Positions 16,571 to 25,853 of a stretch of DNA of 64,000 bases are shown piece after piece. The position numbers and the translations under genes are program-made. Where the stretch lies: the NCBI GenBank assembly GCA_037127915.1, contig JBAXXL010000016.1:22267-86266 (forward strand), in the 5' to 3' direction. The number at the start of each line of letters is the position of its first letter. The first letter of the stretch is position 1. The stretch comes from JBAXXL01 sp037127915. GTDB lineage: Bacteria; Bacteroidota; Ignavibacteria; Kapaibacteriales; UBA2268. Below the pieces are notes generated by a model that was not told the origin of the DNA, ran no database searches, and saw only the letters and a program-made list of their open reading frames with translations.

Positions 16571-19534
16571 ATGAAATCGTTTTTACAAATTAATATCAAT
16601 TTGCTCAGGAGAAAATATTACTTATTAGCAAGCAATTACTCCAAAGAATTATTTATTAGTGCATCGTTCGCAATATTTATCATATTTTTAACTTCCACGA
16701 TTATTTCCTTTGCTCAAGAACCTTTGAGCGGCAAAGAAACTATATCGAAAGGGCAACATCTTCAATCAGATTTACTTAATAATTATGGTACCCTTTGGGG
16801 TTGGGGTGGAAATAGTAAGGGTGAAATAGGAAATGGTACTAACGAAAATGTTAAATACCCTTTGCAAATTGGCAAGGATTATAATTGGAAGGTAGTTACT
16901 ACGGGTATGAACTATACTATAGCAATAAAAAATGATGGTTCTCTTTGGGGCTGGGGTTCAAATTTTGTAGGTGAGTTAGGTAATGGGTCTTTGAATTCTA
17001 TTAATGTACCGCAAAAATCAGGAAATGTGAATGATTGGAAATATGTTGCGTCAGGTATGCGGCATAGTTTAGCTATAAGAGAAGACGGAACATTATGGAG
17101 CTGGGGTTACAATGAACCAAAAGGTATTCTTGGTGACAGTACAGTCCCTGACTTAGAGTCTGTAATTTCTCCAATTAGAATTGAAAAAACTTGGAATGAT
17201 GTTAGTTATGTTGATGCGAGTTCAAATATATCATGCGCTATGCGGGCAGGTGGTACTTTATATTTTTGGGGTAGTAACATTCTTGGACAATTAGGTGATG
17301 GAACAAATATTTCAAAAAAACATCCTGCCAAAATAGGTAATGAAGGTGAATGGCTAAAAGTGTCTTGTGAATATGGTCATAGTTTGGCAATAAAAAAAGA
17401 CGGGACTCTTTGGGCTTGGGGTAGAAATAATTATGGTGAGTTAGGTGATGGAACAACTATTAATAAAAAGTCACCTGTGCAAATTGGTAGTGAAAATGAC
17501 TGGAAATTTGTTTATAGTACTGTTAACCGTAGTTATGCTATTAAAAAAAATGGTACTTTATGGGCTTGGGGTGATAATCAAGTTATACCGTTAGGTGATT
17601 CAACAATAGTGAGTGCTAAAGTTTTAGCTCCTATAAAAATCGGGAAGGATAATGATTGGGAGTCCATTTCTGGTTTAGGATATCATATGGTTGGTATAAA
17701 AATAGATGGTACTTTATGGACTTGGGGAGGTCAAATGTTCGATGTTCCGGACCAAATATTTAAGGTTCCAACTAAATTGAAAAACTTTAATGACGTTTGT
17801 ATGATTTCTAACAAACCCGAATCTTATCATACAATGTTCATAAAGAGGCATATTCCTTCTCTTCCCGAAGTAGTAACTTTGCCAATAATAAACGTAAGCG
17901 ATAGTACAGCCGAAAGCGGTGGAAATGTTACTAATGACGGCAAAGAATGGGATTGCGTAAGGGGAATTTGTTGGGCGGAAACACCAAATCCCACGATAAA
18001 TGACAGCATAACAGTTGATGGCCATGGAGTAGGTGAATACCAAAGTACAATGAAATTCCTGAAACCCTTTACAAAATACTATGTCCGAGCTTTTGTTACC
18101 AATTCTGTTGGCACCGCTTACGGGCAGGAAGAAACCTTCGGCTCCAAACTACCATCACCGATTTTACTCTTCCCAAAAAATGGGAACTACAACATTCCTC
18201 TGGACGTATCTTTGCTTTGGAAAAAAGTCACATTGGCTCAAAAATATCGTGTCCAAATTTATAGTTCTTCTAAAATAATTTCAGATGAGATTACAAGCGA
18301 TACAAGTTATAAATTTGATAAATACGAAACCATGAATCAATACGATTGGCGTGTACAATCCATTAATGGTTCTGATTCGAGCTATTGGTCTGATATGTGG
18401 AATTTTACAACTTCAAAATTTTATCCCGCACAATTATTAAAACCAGGGCGAGATACCATAAATATTCCAATAGACTGTGTATTAAGTTGGAAAGAAAATA
18501 TTGCCGGCTGTAAATATAATATGCAATTATCAAAGAATATAAATTTTACGAACTCTGAAACCGATACAACAATTTCTGAAACCAATTTCAAATTGTCAAA
18601 ATTAGATTATTTGCAATTATACAATTGGCGAATTCGAGCTATAGAAGGCGTAGATTCAAGCGATTGGTCGCCCGTATGGAAATTTTCAACATTGATGGAT
18701 TCTGTAAATTTAACTTCGCCAACAGATTTGTCCAAAAATCAAAATTTGCCTGTAAATATGTCTTGGGCTGAAGGCATTTACAAAAAAGATTACCGCTTGC
18801 AAATTTCGGTAACAAATGATTTTGCAACTACTAATACAGATACATTAATTTCTAAAACAGTGAATGCCGATGTGAAAAATTTGAACAATTGCCAGAAGTA
18901 TTTCTGGCGCGTTCGCAACGAATCGGGCGATACATTGGGCTATTGGTCTGAAATATGGCAATTCAAAACCCGAATGAGCGATATGTTGCTTATGTATCCT
19001 GAAAACACCCAAACCGGCTTAGCGCAGGAAATTAATTTCAAATGGTATCCTGTCATCGGTGCTGAATATTACCAATTGCAAATTTCTAAGAATGATCAAT
19101 TTACAAATATGGTTTATTCGAAAGATTCCATCACAGCTACAGAAAAATTAGTTCCTGATTTAGAAAAAGATATTCTGTATTATTGGCGTGTCCGTGTTTG
19201 GAATACTGAATCAATCGGTACAGCGTACTGGAGCGAGGTTTGGACATTTAGAACGGGTGAAACAAGTGTGCAAGATGAATCGGAATATTTTCAGATTGTT
19301 CCTAATCCTGCAAGCGACAATGTTGTGATTAAAGTTAATTTAATCGAAGAAGGTCAATCTACGCTCTCGATTATCAATTCAAATGGAATGAAAATAAAAG
19401 AAATTAATATAACAGGCGAAACCGGATTACGGTTAATAAATCTTAATGCCCGCGAATTTGCGAATGGACTATATTTTTTTCAATTGCAAACACCAACGGT
19501 GGTGGAGAATAAGAAATTGATGATTGTGAAATAA
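16571..19534 (+). CDS. T9SS-secreted RCC1-repeat protein
   Basis: A 987-residue protein starting 99 bp after the GLUG-like gene, with AGGAG ahead of ATG. A long N-terminal segment (about 50 residues) contains the export signal (FAIFIIFLTSTIISFAQ). Residues ~70-430 hold seven RCC1 blades, each with GTLW-x-WG-x-N and a spaced G-x-LG-x-G (for example GTLWGWGGNSKGEIGNGT), forming a seven-bladed propeller as in secreted bacterial RCC1 proteins. Several fibronectin-III-like domains follow (repeated YxWRVR...S-x-W...W-x-F-x-T). The end is a T9SS sorting domain (FQIVPNPASDNVVIKV, NGLYFFQLQTP). It probably mediates surface binding; the ligand is unknown. Confidence 0.88.
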   Translation: MKSFLQININLLRRKYYLLASNYSKELFISASFAIFIIFLTSTIISFAQEPLSGKETISKGQHLQSDLLNNYGTLWGWGGNSKGEIGNGTNENVKYPLQIGKDYNWKVVTTGMNYTIAIKNDGSLWGWGSNFVGELGNGSLNSINVPQKSGNVNDWKYVASGMRHSLAIREDGTLWSWGYNEPKGILGDSTVPDLESVISPIRIEKTWNDVSYVDASSNISCAMRAGGTLYFWGSNILGQLGDGTNISKKHPAKIGNEGEWLKVSCEYGHSLAIKKDGTLWAWGRNNYGELGDGTTINKKSPVQIGSENDWKFVYSTVNRSYAIKKNGTLWAWGDNQVIPLGDSTIVSAKVLAPIKIGKDNDWESISGLGYHMVGIKIDGTLWTWGGQMFDVPDQIFKVPTKLKNFNDVCMISNKPESYHTMFIKRHIPSLPEVVTLPIINVSDSTAESGGNVTNDGKEWDCVRGICWAETPNPTINDSITVDGHGVGEYQSTMKFLKPFTKYYVRAFVTNSVGTAYGQEETFGSKLPSPILLFPKNGNYNIPLDVSLLWKKVTLAQKYRVQIYSSSKIISDEITSDTSYKFDKYETMNQYDWRVQSINGSDSSYWSDMWNFTTSKFYPAQLLKPGRDTINIPIDCVLSWKENIAGCKYNMQLSKNINFTNSETDTTISETNFKLSKLDYLQLYNWRIRAIEGVDSSDWSPVWKFSTLMDSVNLTSPTDLSKNQNLPVNMSWAEGIYKKDYRLQISVTNDFATTNTDTLISKTVNADVKNLNNCQKYFWRVRNESGDTLGYWSEIWQFKTRMSDMLLMYPENTQTGLAQEINFKWYPVIGAEYYQLQISKNDQFTNMVYSKDSITATEKLVPDLEKDILYYWRVRVWNTESIGTAYWSEVWTFRTGETSVQDESEYFQIVPNPASDNVVIKVNLIEEGQSTLSIINSNGMKIKEINITGETGLRLINLNAREFANGLYFFQLQTPTVVENKKLMIVK

Positions 19535-19538
19535 GACA

Positions 19539-19609
19539 TACCCAAGCAGGAGCTTGGGAACGAGGGTCTTGGCCTGGCAGACGTACCCAAGCAGGAGCTT
19601 GGGTACGAG
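19539..19609. repeat. Tandem pair of a palindromic 26-bp element
   Basis: Two copies (19539-19564 and 19584-19609, period 45 bp) of an element with core CCCAAGC-AGGA-GCTTGGG, a 7-4-7 palindrome followed by (A/T)ACGAG. They differ at one base and begin 5 bp after the RCC1 gene stop. They may act as a 3'-end hairpin or as a small dispersed element. Confidence 0.75.
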
Positions 19610-19624
19610 CGGGTAAAGGAATTT

Positions 19625-19657
19625 ACTCATCCCATGACTGGCAGTAATCGGATGAGT
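19625..19657. repeat. 33-bp palindromic repeat, family copy 1
   Basis: Begins ACTCATCC and ends GGATGAGT, with a CATGACTGGCAGTAATC centre. The same element recurs at 37185, 38996 and 41703, always near a gene 3' or 5' end in non-coding DNA. It is REP-like in size, symmetry and placement. Confidence 0.75.
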
Positions 19658-19716
19658 GGAAAAAAAATATTATTTTTGCACTGTAACAAAAACCAACTTT
19701 AAGTGTATTCTATTAT

Positions 19717-20469
19717 ATGAAAAACAACACAAAATATATATTATCACTGATGATTGCCCTTGGGCTAATGTTTTTAGCTCAAAGTTGCGGTGATTCACTT
19801 GGAATAGAAGACAACTATTCAAAGAAATTAATAAGCGGTAAAGATATTAAAGATATATCCTATAAAGAATTTGTTAAAATCACGCGCGACACATTGATAT
19901 TTTATTCCGATACAACTATACACGTTGACACCGTTCATTATCCTGTTTATGATACTGTTATGAACAGTTCGAAGAAATATCCTACACAAGGGGTTTTATT
20001 TGATGTATATACATTAATTGATAGCAAATCTTTTCAGGCATATTCTTCCATGAGTAAAGCTAATAATAGTACTGTCACAGTTGATTATATTAATGATACA
20101 CCACTATTAAATTTAAATTTAGAATTGCTTTTCAGCACCTATAAGAATGACCCATTGTATCAATGGTTCAATGAACTTCCAAAGTCTTTAAAAATTGATG
20201 TAAGAGGAATATCTTTCTTAAGTAATTACTATTACACTTTGAATGGCGGTATGGGTTCCGGAGAATATGCAAGTATAGTACTAATTAATTATGAAGGTAG
20301 AAGTTTTACGTATGAAGGACAAAACTCAGGTATTACATTCTCCATAATAAAATGTATTACTGATCCCAACGATGACAAAAAGATTTTATTTGTGCGAGCC
20401 GCAATAGTATATGAATCAAAGGCATCGAAATATATTATTTACAATGAGATTAATATTGCACTTTATTAA
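19717..20469 (+). CDS. Hypothetical lipoprotein
   Basis: A 250-residue protein starting MKNNTKYILSLMIALGLM and reaching the lipobox Cys at LAQSC (about residue 24), so it is a lipoprotein. The remainder is polar and beta-rich (many Asp-Thr/Tyr alternations such as FYSDTTIHVDTVHYPVYD) without a motif I recognise. It is alone on this strand, faces the mltB-tmk operon convergently, and the two sides share the bidirectional terminator at 20531-20566. Function unknown. Confidence 0.7.
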   Translation: MKNNTKYILSLMIALGLMFLAQSCGDSLGIEDNYSKKLISGKDIKDISYKEFVKITRDTLIFYSDTTIHVDTVHYPVYDTVMNSSKKYPTQGVLFDVYTLIDSKSFQAYSSMSKANNSTVTVDYINDTPLLNLNLELLFSTYKNDPLYQWFNELPKSLKIDVRGISFLSNYYYTLNGGMGSGEYASIVLINYEGRSFTYEGQNSGITFSIIKCITDPNDDKKILFVRAAIVYESKASKYIIYNEINIALY

Positions 20470-20530
20470 TCGACAGTAGAAACAAATATCATTATGAACA
20501 ATTTATGGTTATTGTTCTAACAATTTTAAA

Positions 20531-20566
20531 AAAATCAGCACAGACGTTTTCGTTTGTGCTGATTTT
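20531..20566. terminator. Bidirectional terminator
   Basis: AAAATCAGCACA and TGTGCTGATTTT flank ACG-TTTT-CGT, giving a nearly perfect hairpin with A-tract and T-tract on the two sides. It sits between convergent genes at 20469 and 20604 and can serve both. Confidence 0.9.
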
Positions 20567-20603
20567 ATATTTTCCGAGTTATGGAATAATACGATTTTAA
20601 CTT

Positions 20604-21494
20604 CTATAATTTCGATTTTTCCGCTAAGGTTAAAATAGCATTAACATAATCATTACTATGATTATAATGGAAAAGTGCGGCTTTTTGCTTTTCGGGTGAA
20701 TTACCCCAACCATTAGTTTTGAGATAATTAGCAACCGAAAAAATAGCATCGTTAACATCAAATAAATCAATAACTCCATCGCCATTTCCATCAACAGCCC
20801 ACCGATTATAACTATCGGGTATAAATTGCGAGATACCGAAAGCACCAGCCCACGAACCTCTAATTTCAAATACATCTACACCTTTTTTGTAAATCTTACT
20901 CATAGCCACTAATTGTTGTACAGCCCAAGCGGCTTTTGTCTCAGTTCGTTTTGTCAATTTATCTTGATATTCTTTTAATTCTTCAGGTGTTCCGGAAAAA
21001 TGCTCAACCAAATTATCGAAGTTTTTACTGATGTATTCCGGTTGGTTTACCATAGCCAAGCTTAAATATACATTGATTATCCTATGGTTGCCCAAGTAAT
21101 TACCGTGTCTGGTTTCTACATACAACAAAGCGGCGATAATTTCTTTCGGCACACCATACAATGCTTCCGCTTCGGCTAATTGAACATCACAATCGGTAAG
21201 GAATTCTTTGGTTTTTTCAACAGCTTCGGCATTATATTGACTTGTATAATTTGCCTTTTTGGCTGTTCCTAACACATTTATTTGACAGTATTTTTCGTCA
21301 AAAGCAATAAAATTGCGGGTTAATATGGAACGAATAAAGTTTGTATCGGCTTTGTACAAATTAAGCGAATCAATAATAGGTTGAAAAAAGCTAACTTTCT
21401 TTTCCAAGACAACATCAGTATCTTTGTTGCATAAAATAACGCTTGGTATTAGTAAGCAAACAATTAATAGTATTTTTACAGTAATATGTTTCAT
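20604..21494 (-). CDS. Lytic murein transglycosylase (MltB family)
   Basis: A 296-residue exported protein with signal peptide MKHITVKILLIVCLLIPSVI. The core matches the MltB/Slt35 family: YGVPKEIIAALLYVETRHGN with the catalytic Glu in VETRHG, GAFGISQFIPDSY, and the EF-hand-like calcium loop DGNGDGVIDLFD followed by SVANYLKTNGWG. It cleaves the glycan strand of peptidoglycan, forming 1,6-anhydro-muropeptides. No lipobox Cys is placed as in E. coli MltB, so it may be soluble in the periplasm. Its start overlaps the tmk stop by 4 bp, making it the last gene of an operon with tmk, rsmI, tadA and the aminotransferase. Confidence 0.9.
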   Translation of the reverse strand: MKHITVKILLIVCLLIPSVILCNKDTDVVLEKKVSFFQPIIDSLNLYKADTNFIRSILTRNFIAFDEKYCQINVLGTAKKANYTSQYNAEAVEKTKEFLTDCDVQLAEAEALYGVPKEIIAALLYVETRHGNYLGNHRIINVYLSLAMVNQPEYISKNFDNLVEHFSGTPEELKEYQDKLTKRTETKAAWAVQQLVAMSKIYKKGVDVFEIRGSWAGAFGISQFIPDSYNRWAVDGNGDGVIDLFDVNDAIFSVANYLKTNGWGNSPEKQKAALFHYNHSNDYVNAILTLAEKSKL

Positions 21495-22099
21495 ATAATA
21501 TTTCTTTTTTTGATTTCTTTAATGATTTGATTAAAAGTAGATTCTTCTGATTCACTGCTATCTATGACAATAACGCGTTCCGGATTACTTATTGCGATTT
21601 CCTCAAAACCTTTATGAATTAGAGAGTTAAATTCATCGCCGGAACACTCCATTCTGTCTTTTTCTCTTTCTCCGGTTCTTTGAGCGGAAATTTCTAATGG
21701 AATCTGAAGATAAAAGGTCAGATCAGGTATAAGGCCACCCGTAGCAAAAGCATTCAACCTATTTACAATGAAGTGGTCAATTTTTCTGCCGTAACCTTGA
21801 TATGCTAAGGTAGAATCGAAAAATCTGTCCGCTATAACCCAAAACCCTTCATTTATTCCTGGGACAATTACCTCGGCAACTAATTGAGCTCTTGCGGCTT
21901 CAAATAAAAGTAGTTCAGAGTTTGGATTAATTTCAATTTCGTGACTCAATAAAATACTACGGATTTTTTCGGATAATACTGTACCACCGGGTTCGCGAAT
22001 CATCAGAACCTTCTGTCCATTCGTCTCCAAATATTCAGCTAAGCGGCGTATATGAGTCGATTTGCCGCACCCGTCTATTCCTTCGAATGTGATAAACAT
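21491..22099 (-). CDS. tmk: Thymidylate kinase
   Basis: A 202-residue dTMP kinase. The N-terminus FITFEGIDGCGKST contains the P-loop (residues 7-15), followed by the DRX-type substrate motif REPGGT (about 36-41) and DRFFDSTLAYQG around residue 92. It phosphorylates dTMP to dTDP for DNA synthesis. The lid region carries GEREKDRME. The start codon overlaps the rsmI stop by a single base and the stop overlaps the transglycosylase start, so translation is likely coupled. Full length for the family. Confidence 0.96.
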   Translation of the reverse strand: MFITFEGIDGCGKSTHIRRLAEYLETNGQKVLMIREPGGTVLSEKIRSILLSHEIEINPNSELLLFEAARAQLVAEVIVPGINEGFWVIADRFFDSTLAYQGYGRKIDHFIVNRLNAFATGGLIPDLTFYLQIPLEISAQRTGEREKDRMECSGDEFNSLIHKGFEEIAISNPERVIVIDSSESEESTFNQIIKEIKKRNII

Positions 22100-22812
22100 T
22101 ATTTATTCCCTTTATTATATTTTTTCATATTTATTACAACAACAAATTCTCCTTTGATAGAAGGTTTGTTTTTTAATTGAGTAAGTACATAATCGGCTGT
22201 ACCATGGATATATTCTTCGTATATTTTACTAATTTCACGTGCTATACAGACTTCAATAACTGTTCCGTAATGATTGATAATCTCTTCAATCAGCTTTACT
22301 ATCTTATGAGGTGATTCATACAAAATTATTGTTAAATCGAATTTATTTATACTTTCCAAAAATGTTTTACGCCCTTTTTTTGCAGGTGGAAACCCGAGAA
22401 ATGCAAAAGCATCCGTAGGGAAACCGCTAGCGGTTAAAGCCGGAATGAGAGCTGTTGCACCGGGTAGAGCTGTAATATAAACATCCGATTGACGAGCGAA
22501 ATTGATTAACCTAAAACCCGGGTCTGATATACCGGGTGAACCGGCGTCACTAACTAATGCAACAATAGAACCTTCCTGAGCCGCTTTTACTAATTCTTCC
22601 GAACGTTGTGTTTCATTATGTTCATGAAAACTTACCATTCTTCTGTGATCAATTTCAAGTAATTTTAAAAGTTGACCGGTTGTCCGCGTATCTTCACAAG
22701 CGATAATATCTGCTGCTTTAAGCAGTTTCATCGCTCTGATAGTTATATCGTCCAAATTTCCAATTGGAGTTGGTACAAGATATATTCCAGCTTGAAAATT
22801 ATTTTTTTCCAT
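22099..22812 (-). CDS. rsmI: 16S rRNA (cytidine-1402 2'-O)-methyltransferase
   Basis: A 237-residue SAM-dependent tetrapyrrole-methylase-fold protein. Family motifs are LVPTPIGNLDDIT near the N-terminus, EDTRTTGQLL, SDAGSPGISDPG, and PGATALIPALTASGFPTD, all typical of RsmI (YraL). It methylates the ribose of C1402 in 16S rRNA at the P site. The protein is somewhat shorter than E. coli RsmI (286), lacking part of the C-terminal extension, as in many Bacteroidota. Its start overlaps tadA by 14 bp. Confidence 0.95.
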   Translation of the reverse strand: MEKNNFQAGIYLVPTPIGNLDDITIRAMKLLKAADIIACEDTRTTGQLLKLLEIDHRRMVSFHEHNETQRSEELVKAAQEGSIVALVSDAGSPGISDPGFRLINFARQSDVYITALPGATALIPALTASGFPTDAFAFLGFPPAKKGRKTFLESINKFDLTIILYESPHKIVKLIEEIINHYGTVIEVCIAREISKIYEEYIHGTADYVLTQLKNKPSIKGEFVVVINMKKYNKGNK

Positions 22813-23293
22813 TTCCGCTTTTTCTCAATTCTTTAAAAAAGTTCTTCAGTAATTGCGAACACTCATCTTCTTTGACACCCGAAATGACATTTACCCGGTG
22901 GTTTAATCGTTCATCTTGAGGTATATTAAATAAACTTCCGCAAGCACCTGTTTTAGGATCTGTCGCTCCGTAAATCAAATTAGTTATTCTGGCTAAAACA
23001 ATTGCTCCTGCACACATTGAGCACGGCTCTAACGTTACATATATTGAACAATCTAGCAGGTGCTTGTAACCATAGTTACTAATTGCATCATTTATAGCAT
23101 TGATTTCGGCGTGTACTAGGGAATTATTTAACTTTTCGATTTTGTTGTATCCTTCGCCAATAACTTTATCATTATGTACTACAACAGCCCCTATTGGTAC
23201 ATCATCCGATGCCAAAGATAATTTTGCTAATTCAATAGCCATAGCCATATATTTTTCGTGATTATCCAATTTGCAATCTTTTGATACCTTCAA
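22799..23293 (-). CDS. tadA: tRNA-specific adenosine deaminase
   Basis: A 164-residue zinc deaminase. HAE (His61-Ala-Glu63) and PCSMC (Cys91, Cys94) supply the zinc ligands and the catalytic Glu. The flanking VPIGAVVV and FNIPQDERLNH segments fit TadA better than cytidine or guanine deaminases. It converts A34 to inosine in tRNA-Arg(ACG). The start at 23293 overlaps the aminotransferase gene by 32 bp; an internal ATG at residue 16 (MAMAIELAKL) would avoid the overlap and also matches the usual TadA N-terminus, so the true start is uncertain. Confidence 0.94.
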   Translation of the reverse strand: MKVSKDCKLDNHEKYMAMAIELAKLSLASDDVPIGAVVVHNDKVIGEGYNKIEKLNNSLVHAEINAINDAISNYGYKHLLDCSIYVTLEPCSMCAGAIVLARITNLIYGATDPKTGACGSLFNIPQDERLNHRVNVISGVKEDECSQLLKNFFKELRKSGNGKK

Positions 23294-24416
23294 TTAATGT
23301 TTCATCTTGTTTGGCAAAACAAATTCTAAGCATTGTACTACCTTCTTCTGATTTTTTATAAAAGCAAGATGGCGGTATTGTTGTAACTTTATTCTTTGTG
23401 ATTAATCTGGTTGCGGCATCTACATCATTCAAAAACATACCTTCAGGAATACCAATCATTAAAAAGTAGCTTCCAAGAGGTTCATAAACTTCAAACGGTG
23501 TTTCTTTTAATAACTTTACAGCCAAATCTTTTTTTGATTGATAGAGTTTTTGAAATTCCGGCAAGTAAGATTCGAATTGATTGAAGCCCTCTGCCATAGC
23601 ATGTTGACCGGGAGTGTTAACACAAAATGTGGTCCATTGGTGAACTTTCCTTATTGCTTGGGTTAAATGCTCCGAAGCGCAAACGTAACCTACCTTCCAA
23701 CCGGTCATTCCAAAAGTTTTTCCGGTAGAAGAAATTGTTATTGTGCGGTGTTTCATATTCGGCAGTGTTGCTATCGGTATATGCTTAACACCGTCGAAAG
23801 TTAAATATTCATAAGCCTCATCCGATAGAACTAATAGGTTGTTTTCGATAGCTAATTTAGCAATATATTCTAATTCTTCTAAAGCGAACACTTTTCCAGT
23901 TGGATTATGAGGAGTGTTTATAATTATCATTTTGGTGTTTACATTAATCTGACTTTTCAATTCTTCTTTGTCGAAAGAAAAATCAGGTTTCTTCAGAGTA
24001 ACATATTTGGGAATTCCCCCGGCTAAAATTACATCCGCATAATAGGCATCATAAAATGGTTCAAATATAATTACTTCGTCACCTTTTTCTATGAATGCGT
24101 GGATTGTATCAAATAATCCTTCAGTCGCTCCCGCGGTGATTGTTATTTCACTAATCGGGTCCCATTTAAAATCGTACTGTTTTTGATCTATTTCAGAAAT
24201 CAATTTTCTTAATGATAGTATTCCGTCCGAAGGGGCATACTGGTTTTTATCATTTTTTATGGCCTGCCAAGCAGAATTTTTGATTATTTCCGGTCCCGCG
24301 AAATCAGGAAAACCTTGGCCTAAATTCACTGCGTTATACTTAAAAGTGAGCTCAGCCATCGTTGCAAAAATGGATGTGGGCATTGATAAAATGCGTTTTG
24401 CTCTAAAATCTTTCAT
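23262..24416 (-). CDS. PLP-dependent class I/II aminotransferase
   Basis: A 384-residue fold-type I aminotransferase. Motifs: ITAGATEGLFDTIHAF (cofactor phosphate loop), NTPHNPTGKVF, LSDEAYEYLTFDG, and the PLP lysine in SSTGKTFGMTGWKVGY (about residue 235). The N-terminal AVNLGQGFPDFAGPE is typical of the methionine/kynurenine aminotransferase (YbdL/KAT) subgroup, so methionine or aromatic amino acids with 2-oxo acids are likely substrates. It is the first gene of the five-gene minus-strand set ending at 20604. The exact substrate cannot be fixed from sequence alone. Confidence 0.9.
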   Translation of the reverse strand: MKDFRAKRILSMPTSIFATMAELTFKYNAVNLGQGFPDFAGPEIIKNSAWQAIKNDKNQYAPSDGILSLRKLISEIDQKQYDFKWDPISEITITAGATEGLFDTIHAFIEKGDEVIIFEPFYDAYYADVILAGGIPKYVTLKKPDFSFDKEELKSQINVNTKMIIINTPHNPTGKVFALEELEYIAKLAIENNLLVLSDEAYEYLTFDGVKHIPIATLPNMKHRTITISSTGKTFGMTGWKVGYVCASEHLTQAIRKVHQWTTFCVNTPGQHAMAEGFNQFESYLPEFQKLYQSKKDLAVKLLKETPFEVYEPLGSYFLMIGIPEGMFLNDVDAATRLITKNKVTTIPPSCFYKKSEEGSTMLRICFAKQDETLIEGIKRLQIG

Positions 24417-24545
24417 TTAATTACCGTTTTGTTAATTTTACGATATTCAAATTTGCAGAAATATTTTTTTCTGGCAAAATTTTGTTTAATACTTAAAAAG
24501 TATTAATTTTTAATTGAATTGATTTGCACAAAACGAAAAAGAAAA

Positions 24546-25316
24546 ATGAAATTTAAAATCGCGGTATTATTACTTGTTATATTCTTATCTAATAATAGTA
24601 TACTGAAAAGTGAACAAAAGTATAAGTTCGACCAGTCAATATATTTATTAGTAGGGTATCCGGCTGGACCAAATGCAGAAGATTTTTTTAATGTTTATAA
24701 AAAGTATGTCGGTGGGAGCAAAGATGAATTTATTATATCTCCAATCATTGGAGTAGGAACAAAATTCACAATACTTAATAATATCAAAATTGGTTTGTTG
24801 GGATATTTTTATCAATGTACTTTTAGAGATTCCTACGGTCAAAAGATATTTCCTACGAATGAAAGTCCGGAGCGATGGGTTAGCGAAGATCTTATAATAA
24901 AAAACTACCCATTGTTTTTCACAACCGAATATAATCCTTACATAAAATCTCAATTTCACACTTATGTGGGAATTGGTTTGGGTTGTAATTTTGGAAAAAT
25001 CAATTGGAATGAAGCAGTGAGTTCTCCTGAACCGGCAGACAAACGGATTGGTGGGCCTCTTGTTCATGAGTCAACTTATTCATTTATCTCAAGATTTTAT
25101 TTGGGAATGGAATTAGGCTTTGACAAAAGGACACGCAAGTATCTGTTAGGCGGTTTGATATTTGAAGCCGCATATGTTTATGATTCAAGACGAATTGATA
25201 TGTTTGAAAAATTGTATCCACAATTTTATGTTGCCCACGAAGAGTTAAAAGATAAGTATCCGATAATACCAGGGATATTCGAACTATCAATGGCAGTGTC
25301 ATTAGTTTTTAGATAA
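24546..25316 (+). CDS. Hypothetical exported beta-barrel-like protein
   Basis: The frame opens at a TTG (24519), but ATG at 24546 gives a clean signal peptide (MKFKIAVLLLVIFLSNN), so that start is preferred (256 residues). The rest alternates aromatic and polar residues with Gly turns (LYLLVGYPAGPN, GIGTKF-like strands, FYLGMELGFDKRTRKYLLGG) and ends in Phe-Arg after a beta strand (AMAVSLVFR), which suggests a small outer-membrane beta-barrel. No family is recognised. It diverges from the aminotransferase gene; the 129-bp spacer holds TTTG and TAATTTTT at promoter-like spacing. Confidence 0.6.
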   Translation: MKFKIAVLLLVIFLSNNSILKSEQKYKFDQSIYLLVGYPAGPNAEDFFNVYKKYVGGSKDEFIISPIIGVGTKFTILNNIKIGLLGYFYQCTFRDSYGQKIFPTNESPERWVSEDLIIKNYPLFFTTEYNPYIKSQFHTYVGIGLGCNFGKINWNEAVSSPEPADKRIGGPLVHESTYSFISRFYLGMELGFDKRTRKYLLGGLIFEAAYVYDSRRIDMFEKLYPQFYVAHEELKDKYPIIPGIFELSMAVSLVFR

Positions 25317-25453
25317 AAAAAATCATTAAAAACAGGCAATTTTACAACAATTTGATTTATACTGCGTGTAATAATTATGAATAAAGAAAGTATTAAATTT
25401 ATCCAATGGGATAAAAATTATATAAATCAATAAATACTTATTTGGAGATGGCT

Positions 25454-25747
25454 ATGAAGACAAACGTAACATTCCGACACACAAAGGGTACACATCCTGA
25501 ACTACAAGAAACAGCAACTAAGTTAGCTGAAGGATTCCAAAAATATCACGATAATATCACCAGTACAAATGTAGAATTTATTAACGATAACGACAAAGAG
25601 GTTCATATCGTAGTGAATTTGACCGGCACAACCTTAACGGCGCACGAGTCAAGCGATGATTTTCACAAAAGTCTGCACACGGCTTCGGACAAAATAATAA
25701 CTCAGATAAAAAAATTAAAAACCAAACAGCTTAGTAGCCGTGGTTAA
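25454..25747 (+). CDS. hpf: Ribosome hibernation-promoting factor / YfiA family
   Basis: A 97-residue protein from ATG 25454, preceded by GGAG at 25444-25447; the frame reaches back to a TTG at 25442 that overlaps that ribosome-binding site. The sequence has the short HPF/RaiA fold: KTNVTFRHTKGTHPELQET at the start, HIVVNLTGTTLTAHESSDDFHKSL in the middle, and a basic helix at the end (IKKLKTK). HPF binds the 30S decoding region and inactivates ribosomes in stationary phase. It is followed by a strong terminator and then hprK. Confidence 0.9.
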   Translation: MKTNVTFRHTKGTHPELQETATKLAEGFQKYHDNITSTNVEFINDNDKEVHIVVNLTGTTLTAHESSDDFHKSLHTASDKIITQIKKLKTKQLSSRG

Positions 25748-25772
25748 TTAAAAAAAACAATAAATATTTTTA

Positions 25773-25804
25773 GACCGCATTCCTCGAGGATGCGGTTTTT
25801 TTTT
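25773..25804 (+). terminator. Intrinsic terminator of hpf
   Basis: ACCGCAT (25773-25779) pairs with ATGCGGT (25789-25795), with CCTCGAGG completing the palindrome. A run of about nine T follows. Confidence 0.92.
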
Positions 25805-25853
25805 CGTAATTTTAAATATAAAAATTATGTAATATTTGTAGATGAGTTAAAAA

